In this document: piece after piece, positions 52,830 to 62,642 of the stretch | Layout: each line of letters opens with the position of its first letter | Position numbering within the stretch: position 1 is the stretch's first letter | Origin: Pirellulales bacterium | Lineage (GTDB): Bacteria > Planctomycetota > Planctomycetia > Pirellulales > Thermoguttaceae | Assembly (NCBI GenBank): GCA_016931995.1 | Contig: JAFGDS010000069.1 | Location: 62,001-126,000 of the forward strand | Reading direction: 5' to 3' | DNA length: 64,000 bases | The notes under the pieces: generated by a model | Database searches by the model: none | The model's input: only the letters and a program-made list of their open reading frames with translations | Told to the model about the DNA's origin: nothing | Position numbers and translations under genes: made by a program

Positions 52830-54407
52830 TCAGGGCGTGCCACGGGATGGCTCGCCTACGGACGATCTCGGTTGGCTGGGCAGGGTGAGGAAGAAGGTGG
52901 CGCCCTTGCCCTCGCCTTCCGACTCGACCCAAATGCGGCCCCCGTGGACCTCGACGATCCGCCGCACGAGGGCCAGGCCCACGCCCGTCCCCTCGCCGGT
53001 CGGGTCGATCTGCTCGAACAAGCCGAAGATCCGTTCGTGGTACCGCGGGTCGATCCCCCGCCCGTTGTCGCGGACGCGGCAAACGATCTGCTTCTCCTGA
53101 CGCTCGGCGCCGATCTCGATTCGGGGATGGGCTCGATCGCCGGCGTATTTGACCGCGTTTTCGATCAGGTTCTGAAACACCTCGACGAGCCGGCGCCGAT
53201 CGCCGAAGAGCGTCGGCAAGTCCGGGGCGACGATAATCTGGGCCCCTCGCTCGTGCACCGCCCCGCCCAACAGCCCGACCGCCTCGGCCACGAGCGCTTC
53301 CATGGCAACGTCTTCCGGCTCGCTGGCCAGCCGTCCAACCCGCGACAACTCCAACAGGTCGTTCAGGAACGCGAGCATCCGGTCGGCGGCGCCGGCGATC
53401 GACTTGAGATCGTCCTGGACCTGCTTCGTCTTTCCATCGGCCATGTCCTGGGCCAACATGCCCAGGAAGCCCTTGATCGTGATGAGCGGGCCCTTGAGGT
53501 CGTGGGAGACGGTGTAGGTGTACCGTTCGAGTTCGGCGTTCTTGGCTTCGAGCTCGGCGATAGTCCTTTCGCGTTCCTGCTCGGCCCGTTTGCGTTCGGT
53601 GATGTCGTGGGCCGTCCCGACGATCCGCACGAGGTTGCCCTGTTCGTCGTATTGGCCCTCGAAGGTCGAGGTGAAGGTGCGCACCGACCCGTCGGGCCGG
53701 AAGATCCGTTGCTCATACACGCCCGGCTCGTGGCACTCGATTGCCCGGGCGATGAGTTCCTTGTCGAGCGGTCCGTCGTCGGGATGGGTGATCGCCATGA
53801 TGGAGTCGATCTGGGGCGTGAAGGTCGCGGGGTCCAGCCCGAAGATGCGGAAGATCTCGTCCGACCACGTCACTTCTCCGGAGTGGACGTCCCAGGTCCA
53901 ATTGCCGACGTGGGCGAGCCGCTGCGCGCTGATCAGATCGGCTTGAGTGGCCGCGAGTTCGGCCGTTCGCTCGGCAACTTGCTTCTCGAGACCCTCGCGG
54001 TACTCGCGGTTCTTCCGGATCAATTCGGCGCGTTCCAGAACGGTTTGGACCCCGTGAAGGAGGATATCCATGTGCTCGATCGGCTTAAGCAGGTAGTCCC
54101 ACGCGCCCCGGTGCAACGCTTCCACCGCGTTGGCGATCGCGCCCGTGCCGGAGATGACCACGACGGGCGTGTCGGGCGACTCGCGGGTGACGTGGGAGAG
54201 AGCCTCCAGTCCGTCCATCACCGGCATGCGGAGGTCCAGGAGGATCACGTCCGGCTTGTTGCGGCGGAAGACCTCCAGGCCCACCGCGCCGTTTTCCGCC
54301 TCGAGGATCCCGAAACCCCGATCCTCCAGGTAGGCCACGATGCTCCGCCGGACCGACGCGTCGTCCTCAACGATCAAAATAGTGGGCAAAGATTCGCTGG
54401 TCATCAT
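52830..54407 (-). CDS. Receiver-PAS-histidine kinase signal protein
   Basis: A 525-residue soluble protein. It begins with a receiver domain (LIVEDDASVRRSI; phospho-acceptor D58 in VILLDLRMPVMDG). A coiled coil and a PAS domain follow (HVGNWTWDVHSGEVTWSDEI, ending VGTAHDITERKRAE). Then come HisKA with YTVSHDLKGPLITIKGFLG and an HATPase with NLIENAVKYA, RDNGRGIDPRYHERIFGLFE and GTGVGLALVRRIVEVHGG. All boxes are intact. Because the receiver precedes the kinase, another kinase probably controls this one. There is no membrane segment. The ATG pair at 54407 follows AAGAAAGG and is preferred over 54479. Confidence 0.92.
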   Translation of the reverse strand: MMTSESLPTILIVEDDASVRRSIVAYLEDRGFGILEAENGAVGLEVFRRNKPDVILLDLRMPVMDGLEALSHVTRESPDTPVVVISGTGAIANAVEALHRGAWDYLLKPIEHMDILLHGVQTVLERAELIRKNREYREGLEKQVAERTAELAATQADLISAQRLAHVGNWTWDVHSGEVTWSDEIFRIFGLDPATFTPQIDSIMAITHPDDGPLDKELIARAIECHEPGVYEQRIFRPDGSVRTFTSTFEGQYDEQGNLVRIVGTAHDITERKRAEQERERTIAELEAKNAELERYTYTVSHDLKGPLITIKGFLGMLAQDMADGKTKQVQDDLKSIAGAADRMLAFLNDLLELSRVGRLASEPEDVAMEALVAEAVGLLGGAVHERGAQIIVAPDLPTLFGDRRRLVEVFQNLIENAVKYAGDRAHPRIEIGAERQEKQIVCRVRDNGRGIDPRYHERIFGLFEQIDPTGEGTGVGLALVRRIVEVHGGRIWVESEGEGKGATFFLTLPSQPRSSVGEPSRGTP

Positions 54408-54645
54408 CGCATAACCTTTCTTGTGCCGGCCCGCAGGCAACCGCCGCCCGCGCCGGGCAACCCTTGCCGCCGCCCCCAAACCCGGCTACATTGACGCTTT
54501 CCTGATTGCGTTGACACGGACACGAATCATGCCGTTTGACGCGGTCGCCGCCCGAGGGCGAGCGACTCCGACCGGCGGTTTCGTGGACGTGCCGTTCGTT
54601 GGGACAAGCCACCCATGCGGGTGGCCCTGCTAGCCAGAGGGGAGT

Positions 54646-56358
54646 ATGGCAATCATGGCCAAATCGTCAGCAAAGAAGAAGTATGCCCTGGGCGTTGACT
54701 ACGGGACGAACAGTGTCCGCGCGTTGATTGTGGACGTGGCCACGGGCGAGGAGGTAGGCACGCACGTCTACCCTTACCGGGCCGGCGTGGACGGCATCCT
54801 ATTGGACCCGAAAGACCCGAATCTGGCAAGGCAGGACCCGGCCGACTACATCGAGGGCTTCGCGAAATCGGTCCGCGGCGCGATCGACGCGGCCAAGAGG
54901 AAGGTCCGCGGGTTCAAGCCCGAGGCGGTCATTGGCATCGGCGTGGACACGACCGGCTCGACGCCCATCCCGGTCGATCGGGAGGGTACCCCCCTGGCGC
55001 TTTGCCCCGAGTTCAAGAAGGACCTGGCCGCCTACGCTTGGCTCTGGAAGGACCACACGTCGCACGCCGAGGCGGCCGAGATCACCCGCGAGGCCGCCCG
55101 CGACGCGGACGGCTACCTGACCAAGTGCGGTGGCACGTACAGCTCGGAGTGGTTCTGGTCCAAGATCCTTCACTGCCGGCGCAGCAGTCCGAAGGTCTTT
55201 GCGGCGGCCTACTCCTGGGTGGAACAGGCCGATTTCATCCCCGCCTTCATCACCGGCCGGCTCGACCCGCTCACGCTGCCGCGGGGCATCTGCGCGGCGG
55301 GACACAAGGGGATGTACCACGAGGACTGGGGCGGCTGGCCCCGCAAGGAGTTCTTGGCCAAGCTGGACCCCAAGCTGGCCGCGCTGCGCGATCGGCTGGC
55401 TCCCAAGGCGGTTCCCGCCGACCAGAAGGCCGGCGAGCTGACCGCCGCGTTGGCCAAGAAGGTTGGCCTGCCGGCGGGCGTGCCCGTGGCCGTCGGCGCG
55501 ATCGACGCCCATCTGGGCGCCGTGGGCGCGGGCATCAAGCCCGGAGCGCTGGTGAAGATCCTCGGCACGAGCGCGTGCGACATGCTGGTCGCGCCGATGG
55601 AAGGCAAGGCGATGGACGTGCCGGGGCTGTGCGGGATCGTACCCGGCTCGATCGTGCCGGGTCTCTTCGGCATCGAGGCCGGCCAACCCGCGGTGGGCGA
55701 CATCTTCAACTGGTTCACCAGCCATCTTGCCCCCGCCGCGTACACGGCCAAGGGCGACACGCACGCGAATCTCACCCGCGAGGCGAGCCGGCTGGCCCCG
55801 GGCCAAAGCGGACTCTTGGCCCTCGACTGGAACAACGGCAACCGCTCGATCCTGGTCGATCCGCTCTTGACCGGCCTCTTGGTGGGCCAGACGCTGCACA
55901 CGACCGCCCCCGAGGTTTATCGCGCGCTCGTGGAGGCGACCGCCTTCGGCGCGGCGACGATTATCAAGCGGATCGAGGAGTGCGGCGCGTCGGTCAAGGA
56001 GGTGATCAACTGCGGCGGCATCGCGGAGAAGAACGCCTTCGTCATGCAGATCTACGCCGACGTGTGCAACCGGCCCATGAAGATCAGCCGCTCGGCCCAG
56101 ACCTGCGCCCTGGGGGCGGCCATTTTCGGCGCGGTGGTGGGCGGGGCCTATAAGAAGACCGAGATGGCGCAGCGCAAGATGACCGGCGTGAAATCCACCG
56201 TCTACCGCCCCAACAAGGCGGCTGCCGCGGTCTACGCCGAGCTGTACACGCTGTACCGCCAGGTGCACGACGCCTTCGGAGTGCCCAACGCCCAAGCCAA
56301 CCTCGGCCAGATCATGAAACGCCTCATCGCCATCCGCGACCGCGCGCGAGGCAAGTAG
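54646..56358 (+). CDS. araB: Ribulokinase
   Basis: Phosphorylates L-ribulose in arabinose use. The 570-residue FGGY-family protein begins YALGVDYGTNSVRALIVDV (phosphate-1 motif) and has GIGVDTTGSTPIPVD, the ribulokinase-type KCGGTYSSEWFWSKILH, AAGHKGMYHEDWGGWP, and later VNCGGIAEKNAFVMQ-like text with CALGAAIFGAVVGG. Length and motifs match AraB rather than xylulokinase. Start: ATG at 54646 has AGAGG five bases upstream; a second ATG nine bases on is possible. No isomerase or epimerase gene is nearby. Confidence 0.9.
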   Translation: MAIMAKSSAKKKYALGVDYGTNSVRALIVDVATGEEVGTHVYPYRAGVDGILLDPKDPNLARQDPADYIEGFAKSVRGAIDAAKRKVRGFKPEAVIGIGVDTTGSTPIPVDREGTPLALCPEFKKDLAAYAWLWKDHTSHAEAAEITREAARDADGYLTKCGGTYSSEWFWSKILHCRRSSPKVFAAAYSWVEQADFIPAFITGRLDPLTLPRGICAAGHKGMYHEDWGGWPRKEFLAKLDPKLAALRDRLAPKAVPADQKAGELTAALAKKVGLPAGVPVAVGAIDAHLGAVGAGIKPGALVKILGTSACDMLVAPMEGKAMDVPGLCGIVPGSIVPGLFGIEAGQPAVGDIFNWFTSHLAPAAYTAKGDTHANLTREASRLAPGQSGLLALDWNNGNRSILVDPLLTGLLVGQTLHTTAPEVYRALVEATAFGAATIIKRIEECGASVKEVINCGGIAEKNAFVMQIYADVCNRPMKISRSAQTCALGAAIFGAVVGGAYKKTEMAQRKMTGVKSTVYRPNKAAAAVYAELYTLYRQVHDAFGVPNAQANLGQIMKRLIAIRDRARGK

Positions 56359-56374
56359 GGCGTCTTCGTTCCTT

Positions 56375-56492
56375 CTCCCCTCTCCCGCGCGCGGGAGAGG
56401 GGTCGCACGGTGAGGGGGAGTTCGTTGAGTGCCACTGGCGTTGCCCGTGCATGATCCATGGGCCCCGACAACACTGGCGGAGCCAGTGGCAC
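56375..56492. repeat. CTCTCCCG palindrome plus facing CACTGGC pair
   Basis: The first part (56375-56420) is CCCCTCTCCCGCG/CGCGGGAGAGGGG. Then come palindromes at 56429-56450 (one mismatch) and 56471-56492. Two separate families sit side by side in one gap. Confidence 0.8.
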
Positions 56493-56546
56493 GCGGCGGC
56501 AGAGAGGCGCGGGGGGGCCATTCCGCCGCAACATCCGGAGGCCACC

Positions 56547-57731
56547 ATGGAACCGCCGCTGGACTACGACTTCCTCGCGCCCGGGCGGATCGTCTTCGGC
56601 TGGGGACGACGCCGCGAGGTCGGCGCGTTGGCCGCGGAGCTGGGCCGCCGGGCGTGGATCGTCCGCGGCTCGCGGACGCTCAAGCGACAGGGTCTTATCG
56701 AGGAGATCGGCCAAACGCTCCGCGCGGCGCGGGTCGAGCCGATCGAGCTGGAGACGCTTTCGCGCGAGCCCGAGGTGGCTGACGTCGATCGCGCCAGCGC
56801 CGAGTTGATCGATCGCGGCGCCGCTCCCGGTGACCTGCTCCTGGCCGTCGGCGGCGGTGCCGCGATCGATCTGGCCAAGGCCGTCGCCGCGATGGTTACC
56901 AACCGGCATGGCGCCACCGTCCGGGACTTCCTCGAGGGCGTGGGCCGAGGGCTCGCGTTGGTCGAGGCGCCGCTGCCCGTGCTGGCCATGCCCACCACGG
57001 CCGGCGCCGGGGCCGAGGCCACGAAGAACGCCGTCATTTCTTCGTTTGATCCCCCGTTCAAGAAGAGCCTCCGCGACCCGCGGCTCGTCCCGCGGATCGC
57101 CCTGGTGGACCCGGAGCTGACCGTGAGCGTGCCCCGGGCGATCACGGCGGCAAGCGGCATGGACGCCATCACGCAACTGATCGAGAGCTTCATCTCGCGC
57201 AAGGCCCGGCCGATTCCCCGGGCGTTGGCCGTCCAAGGCTTGGCGATGGCGTTGGAGTCGTTGCCCGAGGCGGTCGACCGGCCGGAATCGCGGCCGGCGC
57301 GCGAGAAGATGGCGCACGCGGCGCTCTTGTCGGGCGTGTGCCTGGCCAACGCGGGCCTGGGGCTGGCCCACGGCGTGGCGGCGGCGCTGGGCGTGCATTG
57401 CCGCGTGCCGCACGGCGCGGCCTGCGCCGTGATGTTGCCGGTCGCACTGCGCGTCAACCGCGAGGCGTGCCGCGCCGAACTGGCTCTTCTCGCCCGCCAG
57501 ACGCTTCGTCCCTGCCCTACCGGCTCGGACGACGATGCGGTCGAGGGCCTGATCGCGCGGATCGCGCGGCTTGCCGAAACGATCGGCGCACCCCGCCGGC
57601 TGGCCGAGCTGGGCGTCGCGCGCGAGCGCCTTCCCGCCATCGCCGCGGATTCGCGCGGCAGCAGCATGAGCGGCAATCCGGTGGACGTGTCCGACGATCG
57701 CCTGCTCGCGGTGCTGGAAGCGGCTCTGTAG
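56547..57731 (+). CDS. Iron-containing alcohol dehydrogenase family protein
   Basis: A 394-residue group III dehydrogenase. It has an NAD(P)-binding N-terminal domain (RRAWIVRGSRTLKRQG and LLLAVGGGAAIDLAKAVA), the loop MPTTAGAGAEATKNAVI, and an iron-binding helical domain with GMDAITQLIESFISRK, AHGVAAALGVH and CRVPHGAACAVML carrying the Asp and three His ligands. Such enzymes act on alcohols, aldehydes, glycerol or lactaldehyde. The substrate is unknown. The ATG at 56547 follows CCGGAGG. It lies after the ribulokinase gene, but two repeat families intervene. Confidence 0.9.
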   Translation: MEPPLDYDFLAPGRIVFGWGRRREVGALAAELGRRAWIVRGSRTLKRQGLIEEIGQTLRAARVEPIELETLSREPEVADVDRASAELIDRGAAPGDLLLAVGGGAAIDLAKAVAAMVTNRHGATVRDFLEGVGRGLALVEAPLPVLAMPTTAGAGAEATKNAVISSFDPPFKKSLRDPRLVPRIALVDPELTVSVPRAITAASGMDAITQLIESFISRKARPIPRALAVQGLAMALESLPEAVDRPESRPAREKMAHAALLSGVCLANAGLGLAHGVAAALGVHCRVPHGAACAVMLPVALRVNREACRAELALLARQTLRPCPTGSDDDAVEGLIARIARLAETIGAPRRLAELGVARERLPAIAADSRGSSMSGNPVDVSDDRLLAVLEAAL

Positions 57732-58001
57732 GCCGTCCTCGTCGCGATGGAATGCCTCCCCCACGTTGGTTGGGATTGGTGAGCGGATCACTGGAGAACG
57801 GCCAGGGTCCCTCGCCCGGACAAACAAGCGAGCCAGACGGTCCAGCCCGCGCCACCGCTTTTTTCGCGATGCGCGACGGAGATTCCGCCGCCGTGGGCGC
57901 GGGTCGGCCCGCGCCATCCCCTGCGTGGCGTATTTTTCAGTAATGCGGGGTTGGCCTGATTCTGCCGGGGCGGGATAACCCTTCTCGAGAAGTGACGCAG
58001 C

Positions 58002-59837
58002 ATGCCCAACAATATCGTACGCGACATGGCGCAGTTGCTCGACGCGGTGCCTTCGGCCCGCGACACGACGGGCACGCTGCGCCTTCACCAGGAACTGGCA
58101 GACGCGTGGCAGCCGGAGCTTCTGGTGGTCGCCGAGGAAAACGGCTCGCTGATCGCGGTCGATAATCCTTCCGGCACGATCGCCTCGCACGAGGCCGAGA
58201 TCATTGCCCGGCAAATGGCCGAACAACTGAAGTCAGCGGAGACGTGCCGGACGGAAGTCCTCACGGGCAAGGGAACCCACATCGCGTTCGCCGCCCGGCT
58301 GGCCGACGTGGGATCCAGGCAGTTTCTTGCCTGCGCGATTCCGGCCGATCGCGCGCCGGCCGACGAGGCCTCCGTGGCCCAGGTGCTTTGCCGTGCGTTT
58401 GCCTGGGCGACGATCCACAATAAGGCCGAAAACATCAAGCTGAAGACCCGCATCGAGCACCTCGAGGCGGAGGATTTCACGCTGCGCATGGCCCGCGCCG
58501 AGGCGGTTGGCGAGGTGATGCAGGATCGCGAGGAGCTTCGTTGGCGCGAACAGGAGCACGTCGCGATGGCGGCGCTTTGCCGCGCGACCGACGCGGCGCA
58601 TCGCGCCAAGAGCGAATTCCTGGCCGGCATGAGCCACGAAATCCGCACGCCGATGACGGCTATCCTTGGCTTCACCGATTTGCTCCTGGAGACCGACGAC
58701 CCCCGCGAAAGGGCCGAAGCCGTCAAGACCATCCGACGCAACGGCCAACGCCTCTTGGCGGTCGTCAACGACATCCTCGATTTGTCGAACATCGAGGCTG
58801 GCAAGTTCAAGGTCGAGCGGGAGCCCGTCTCCCTGTTCGACCTGATCCCCGAGATCGTCTCCTCGTTGAAGTCGGCGGCCAACGACCGGGGACTGTCGCT
58901 GTTGACGGAGTTCGTCGGACCCATCCCCGTCACCATCCTCTCCGACGCGGATCGTCTGCGCCAGATCCTCGTCAACCTGCTGGGCAACGCGATCGACTCG
59001 ACGGAGACGGGCAGCGTGCGCCTCGTGGCGCGGATGGCGCGAGACGAGTATAACGACCACGTGCTCCAATGCGAGGTCATCGACACCGCTCCCACCATGA
59101 CCAAGGATCAATTGAGCCGGCTCTTCGAACCGTTCACGCAGAGCGACGGCGCGACCGCGCGACGATTGGGCGGGTCGGGGCTTGGACTGGCGGTGAGCAG
59201 CCGCCTGGCCGAATCGCTGGGCGGATCGATCATGGCCGCCGCCGGCAAACGCGGCAACACGGTCACGCTTTTCGTGAAGACCGGTCCGCTGGACGGCGTG
59301 CCGCACATCGACGGGACAACCGGCCAGGTCGTGACGGCGCCGGGCAACGGCGCTTTGCCGGAGGAGAATCCGCCGCCGGACCGCCCTCGCGTTCTCGTCG
59401 TCGAGGACGTGCCCGACAACCAACGCCTCGTCGCCCAAATGCTCAAGAAGGCGGGCTTCGAGGCGGTTATCGCCGCCAACGGGCAAGAGGCTTTGGAGCG
59501 GGTCTGGCGCGAGGCCCAACGACGGGATCATCCCGCCGCGGAAACGGGCTGGGAGCCCTTCGACGTCATCCTGATGGACATGCAAATGCCCGTCATGGAC
59601 GGCTACGAGACGACGCGACGGCTTCGCGCCGACGGGTATCACGGGCCGATCATCGCCCTAACGGCCCACGTGCTCGACTTCGATCGGCAATCCTGCCTCG
59701 ACGCCGGTTGCGACGAATACACCACGAAGCCGATCCAGCGGGACCATCTGATCGAACTGGTGGGCCAATGCGTCGCGCGGCGCGCGGCCGCGCGCTCGGT
59801 CCAACCCGGCAGCGTCGCGCCCGCCGACGTCGTCTAG
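58002..59837 (+). CDS. Hybrid histidine kinase with C-terminal receiver and altered ATP-binding box
   Basis: A 611-residue soluble protein. Residues 1-150 form a GAF-like sensory domain ([18 protein letters not shown] and [10 protein letters not shown]), followed by a coiled coil. HisKA has [19 protein letters not shown] (H212). The ATPase domain has [13 protein letters not shown] and [19 protein letters not shown], but the G1 box, normally D-x-G-x-G, reads IDTAPTM (D361-M366). A receiver domain follows with [12 protein letters not shown], the phospho-acceptor in [13 protein letters not shown] (D526) and the conserved Lys in TTKPIQ. It may phosphorylate poorly or act mainly as a phosphatase or relay. 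The start is ATG at 58002 without strong Shine-Dalgarno. Confidence 0.9.
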   Translation: MPNNIVRDMAQLLDAVPSARDTTGTLRLHQELADAWQPELLVVAEENGSLIAVDNPSGTIASHEAEIIARQMAEQLKSAETCRTEVLTGKGTHIAFAARLADVGSRQFLACAIPADRAPADEASVAQVLCRAFAWATIHNKAENIKLKTRIEHLEAEDFTLRMARAEAVGEVMQDREELRWREQEHVAMAALCRATDAAHRAKSEFLAGMSHEIRTPMTAILGFTDLLLETDDPRERAEAVKTIRRNGQRLLAVVNDILDLSNIEAGKFKVEREPVSLFDLIPEIVSSLKSAANDRGLSLLTEFVGPIPVTILSDADRLRQILVNLLGNAIDSTETGSVRLVARMARDEYNDHVLQCEVIDTAPTMTKDQLSRLFEPFTQSDGATARRLGGSGLGLAVSSRLAESLGGSIMAAAGKRGNTVTLFVKTGPLDGVPHIDGTTGQVVTAPGNGALPEENPPPDRPRVLVVEDVPDNQRLVAQMLKKAGFEAVIAANGQEALERVWREAQRRDHPAAETGWEPFDVILMDMQMPVMDGYETTRRLRADGYHGPIIALTAHVLDFDRQSCLDAGCDEYTTKPIQRDHLIELVGQCVARRAAARSVQPGSVAPADVV

Positions 59838-59858
59838 GACGTTCCGAGTGGTCCCGCG

Positions 59859-60989
59859 TCACGAGCCGCCTCGCGGCGAGGGTGGCGCCGCGGGCCGATG
59901 CGTGAAAGCGGCCGCCTTGCGGTCGAAAAGCTCGAGCCAGCCGAGCGTCAGAGCGTCGCCGAGCGTACCCGACCGGCGGCACTCGTCCGGCGTCTTGCCC
60001 CAGTAGAACCCGATCCACCCCGAGGCGGTTCCGCGCGAGCGCTCGAAGAACTCGCCCAGTTCCTCAGGCGAACATGAGAGCGGGAACGTCTCCTCGATCA
60101 CCACCGGCTTGCCGACTTTGAATCCCTTGAGCGTGTCGAGGGCCGCGTCGAGCTTGCCCTGCTCGGGATAGAGATGCACGGCGAGGAAATCGAGCCGGCC
60201 AGCGATCTTTTTGGGCACGAAGCCGGAGGAGAGGCCCGGCCTGTCCAGGCTCCACGGCACCAGGCCCACCGTGACCAGACGCCGCGGGTCGCGCCGGCCA
60301 ATCGCGGCGACCAGATGGTCGATCCACCGCGCGGCGACCTCGGGCCGCGCGCGGTCGCCCGTCGCCAAGGTGATGAATTGGACAAAATGTTTGTCGCCAA
60401 AGGCCGGTCCCAGCCAGTCGTCGCGCCGGGCGGAACCGCCGGGTACCACCGGCTCGTTCATTAGATCATAGCAAAACACCGCCGGGGAGCCCGCGCACCG
60501 GCCGGCCACGGCCTCCCAGAATCGAGCCTGGGCGTCCCACCGCGGGCCTTCCTCCAGGGCATCGTACCACGCCGGCACGTCCTGCTTGTGGTAGCAGCCC
60601 AGGCCAGTCAGATCCAGATAGAGGCCTATCTCTTCGGCCAGCCGAAGCAAATGGCCGAGTTGGTCTAGCGCTTGGGCGTTGGGCGTCTGGGCGTCCTGCA
60701 TGAACCACCCGAACTGGAGATGCACGCGGACCACGTTGGCCCCGAGCCGCTTCATCTCGCGGAAATCCTCTTCGACCTTGGCCCACTCGTCGGCCCAGTA
60801 ATCCTCGATCAGCCGGCCGCGCTCGTCGTGGTCGTAGTTGAACCCCCAGGGCACGAAGGCTTTGCCCGACGGTTCAAGAACGAATCCGGTCTTGTCCTTG
60901 GCCACGGCGACCCGCTCCATCTCGGCCGCGGAGCCAGCGGCGCACGCGGCCAGACACGCAATCATTATCAGAGTATGCCAGTTACCCAT
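59859..60989 (-). CDS. Exported GH5-like glycoside hydrolase
   Basis: A 376-residue TIM-barrel enzyme with a signal peptide (HTLIMIACLAACAAGSAAE). Acid/base glutamate is in FCYDLMNEPVV (E179), and the nucleophile is in KPVVIEETFPLSCS (E299 or E300). GANVVRVHLQFGWFM and HLYPEQG mark other barrel strands. It is closest in layout to GH5 mannanases or cellulases; the substrate is not certain. The start at 60989 (MGNWHTLIM) has GAGGAGGTGTGAC upstream. It is a single gene on the minus strand. Confidence 0.83.
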   Translation of the reverse strand: MGNWHTLIMIACLAACAAGSAAEMERVAVAKDKTGFVLEPSGKAFVPWGFNYDHDERGRLIEDYWADEWAKVEEDFREMKRLGANVVRVHLQFGWFMQDAQTPNAQALDQLGHLLRLAEEIGLYLDLTGLGCYHKQDVPAWYDALEEGPRWDAQARFWEAVAGRCAGSPAVFCYDLMNEPVVPGGSARRDDWLGPAFGDKHFVQFITLATGDRARPEVAARWIDHLVAAIGRRDPRRLVTVGLVPWSLDRPGLSSGFVPKKIAGRLDFLAVHLYPEQGKLDAALDTLKGFKVGKPVVIEETFPLSCSPEELGEFFERSRGTASGWIGFYWGKTPDECRRSGTLGDALTLGWLELFDRKAAAFTHRPAAPPSPRGGS

Positions 60990-61019
60990 GTCACACCTCC
61001 TCAAGAAGAACGCGACTCG

Positions 61020-61154
61020 GTCAGCCTGAGCGAAGCGAAGGATCTCCGTCAATGCCGAGTTCGTGGGTCAGGCTGCGCCTGACACCCTTGGAGTGCGGCG
61101 ACTTGTCGCCGCTTTCGGACAAGACAAAGCGGCGACAAGTCGCCGCACTCCAAG
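61020..61154. repeat. Three palindromic elements in series, including a 29-bp perfect inverted repeat
   Basis: First a GTCAGCCTGAGCGAAGCGAA-type arm (61020-61046). Second, GTGGGTCAGGCTGCGCCTGA at 61063-61082. Third, arms 61087-61115 and 61126-61154 are exact reverse complements (core TGCGGCGACTTGTCGCCGC) around 10 bases. The set lies between the GH5 and tryptophanase genes. Confidence 0.85.
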
Positions 61155-61219
61155 GCGGGTACCCCAGGATGGTTACAGATCGCCAGGAGCCTCGCCCTCC
61201 TAATAGTCATGCCAACGCC

Positions 61220-62629
61220 TCACACCGGCTCGAACCGGGCGGTGAAGTGCGGCAAAAACGGCGGGCGGTACGTCATCCGCAAACCCCGCAACGACGCCTT
61301 GCGCGCCGCGAGCGATTGCATCCCCTCGAGAATATAATCGAAATGGCTCTGCGTGTACACGCGCCGCGGAAACGCCAGGCGGACCAGCTCCATCGACGCG
61401 GGCGCGAACCGGCCGTCCACCTCCCGGCCGAACATGACCGAGCCGATTTCGCACGAGCGGATGCCCTCGCTCAGGTACAACTCGCACACCAGGGCCTGGC
61501 CGGGATACTGCTCGGGCGGAATGTGCGGCAGGAAAGCCTTCGCGTCGATGTACACGGCGTGCCCGCCCGCCGGCTGCACGGTCGGGATGCCCGAGCGGTT
61601 GAGCCCCTGGGCCATGTACCGGCTCACGGCCAGGCGGTAGTCGAGGTAGTCCTCGTCGAGCACCTCTTCCAGGCCGACGGCAATGGCCTCCAGGTCGCGG
61701 GCGGCCATCCCGCCGTAGGTCGGAAAACCCTCGGTCAGGATGAGCTGGTTGCGGAGGTGATCGACCCACCGCGACTCGCGCAGGGCGATAAAACCGCCGA
61801 TGTTCACCAGACCGTCCTTCTTGGCGCTCATCAGGCAACCGTCCGCCTCGGCGAAGGTCATCCGGGCGATCTCCTGGACGCCGTGATGGGCCATTCCCGG
61901 CTCGCGGAGCTTGACGAAGTAGCTGTTCTCGGCGAAACGGCACGCGTCCAGGATCATCGGGATCCCGTGCCGGTGGTAAATGACCGCCGCGGCGCGGAGG
62001 TTCTCCAGCGAAACGGGCTGGCCGCCGCCGGTGTTGTTCGTGATGGTCAACATGCCGCAGGGTATCTGCCCGCGATGGGTCGCGCAGAAGGCTTCCAGCC
62101 GGTCCAGGTCGATATTGCCCTTGAACGGATGCGTGCTGGCCGGGTCGCGTCCCTCGGCGATCACCAGATCGACCGCCTCGCCGCCGAGTTGTTCGATATT
62201 CGCCCGGGTGGTGTCGAAATGGCAATTCGACGGGACTTTGCTGCCCGGCTTGACCAGATGAGAGAACAGGATCCGTTCGGCGGCGCGGCCTTGATGGGTG
62301 GGGATGACGTGTCGGTAGCCGGTCAGCTCGCGGACCGCGCTCTCGAAACGCTCGAAGCTCCGCGAGCCGGCGTAGCTCTCGTCGGCCACGAGCATCGCGC
62401 CCCACTGCGCAGCGCTCATGGCCGTCGTGCCCGAGTCGGTCAGGAAGTCGAACGTGACGTGCTTGGCCGCCACGAGAAACAGGTTGCCCCCGGCCTCGCG
62501 CAGGATCGGCTCCCGCTCGTGCCGCGTGAGAATCGCCAGCGGCTCGACCATTTTGATCTTGAACGGCTCGATGATCGTCCGGTGGTCCGCCGCGGCGGAG
62601 GTCGTCAGGTGGTGTTCCGTTTCTGGCAT
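61220..62629 (-). CDS. tnaA: Tryptophanase / tyrosine phenol-lyase family enzyme
   Basis: PLP-dependent beta-eliminating lyase that breaks tryptophan into indole, pyruvate and ammonia. The 469-residue protein follows the family throughout: EPFKIKMVEPL, LTDSGTTAMSAAQWGAML, RHVIPTHQGRAAE, FKGNIDLDRLE, TNNTGGGQPVSLENL, DACRFAENSYFVK, the PLP lysine in LMSAKKDGL (K270-K271), EGFPTYGGMAARDLEA and PAGGHAVYIDAKAFLPHIP. The PAGGHA loop favours tryptophanase over tyrosine phenol-lyase, but the two cannot be fully separated. There is no leader peptide or tnaC, nor a tnaB permease. The ATG at 62629 has no strong Shine-Dalgarno. Confidence 0.88.
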   Translation of the reverse strand: MPETEHHLTTSAAADHRTIIEPFKIKMVEPLAILTRHEREPILREAGGNLFLVAAKHVTFDFLTDSGTTAMSAAQWGAMLVADESYAGSRSFERFESAVRELTGYRHVIPTHQGRAAERILFSHLVKPGSKVPSNCHFDTTRANIEQLGGEAVDLVIAEGRDPASTHPFKGNIDLDRLEAFCATHRGQIPCGMLTITNNTGGGQPVSLENLRAAAVIYHRHGIPMILDACRFAENSYFVKLREPGMAHHGVQEIARMTFAEADGCLMSAKKDGLVNIGGFIALRESRWVDHLRNQLILTEGFPTYGGMAARDLEAIAVGLEEVLDEDYLDYRLAVSRYMAQGLNRSGIPTVQPAGGHAVYIDAKAFLPHIPPEQYPGQALVCELYLSEGIRSCEIGSVMFGREVDGRFAPASMELVRLAFPRRVYTQSHFDYILEGMQSLAARKASLRGLRMTYRPPFLPHFTARFEPV

Positions 62630-62642
62630 GAATGTCTCCCCT

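Noticed and set aside
54799-58226. Two long minus-strand frames (54799-56295 and 56232-58226)
   Set aside because: Antisense to ribulokinase, iron dehydrogenase and the hybrid kinase; no recognisable domain.
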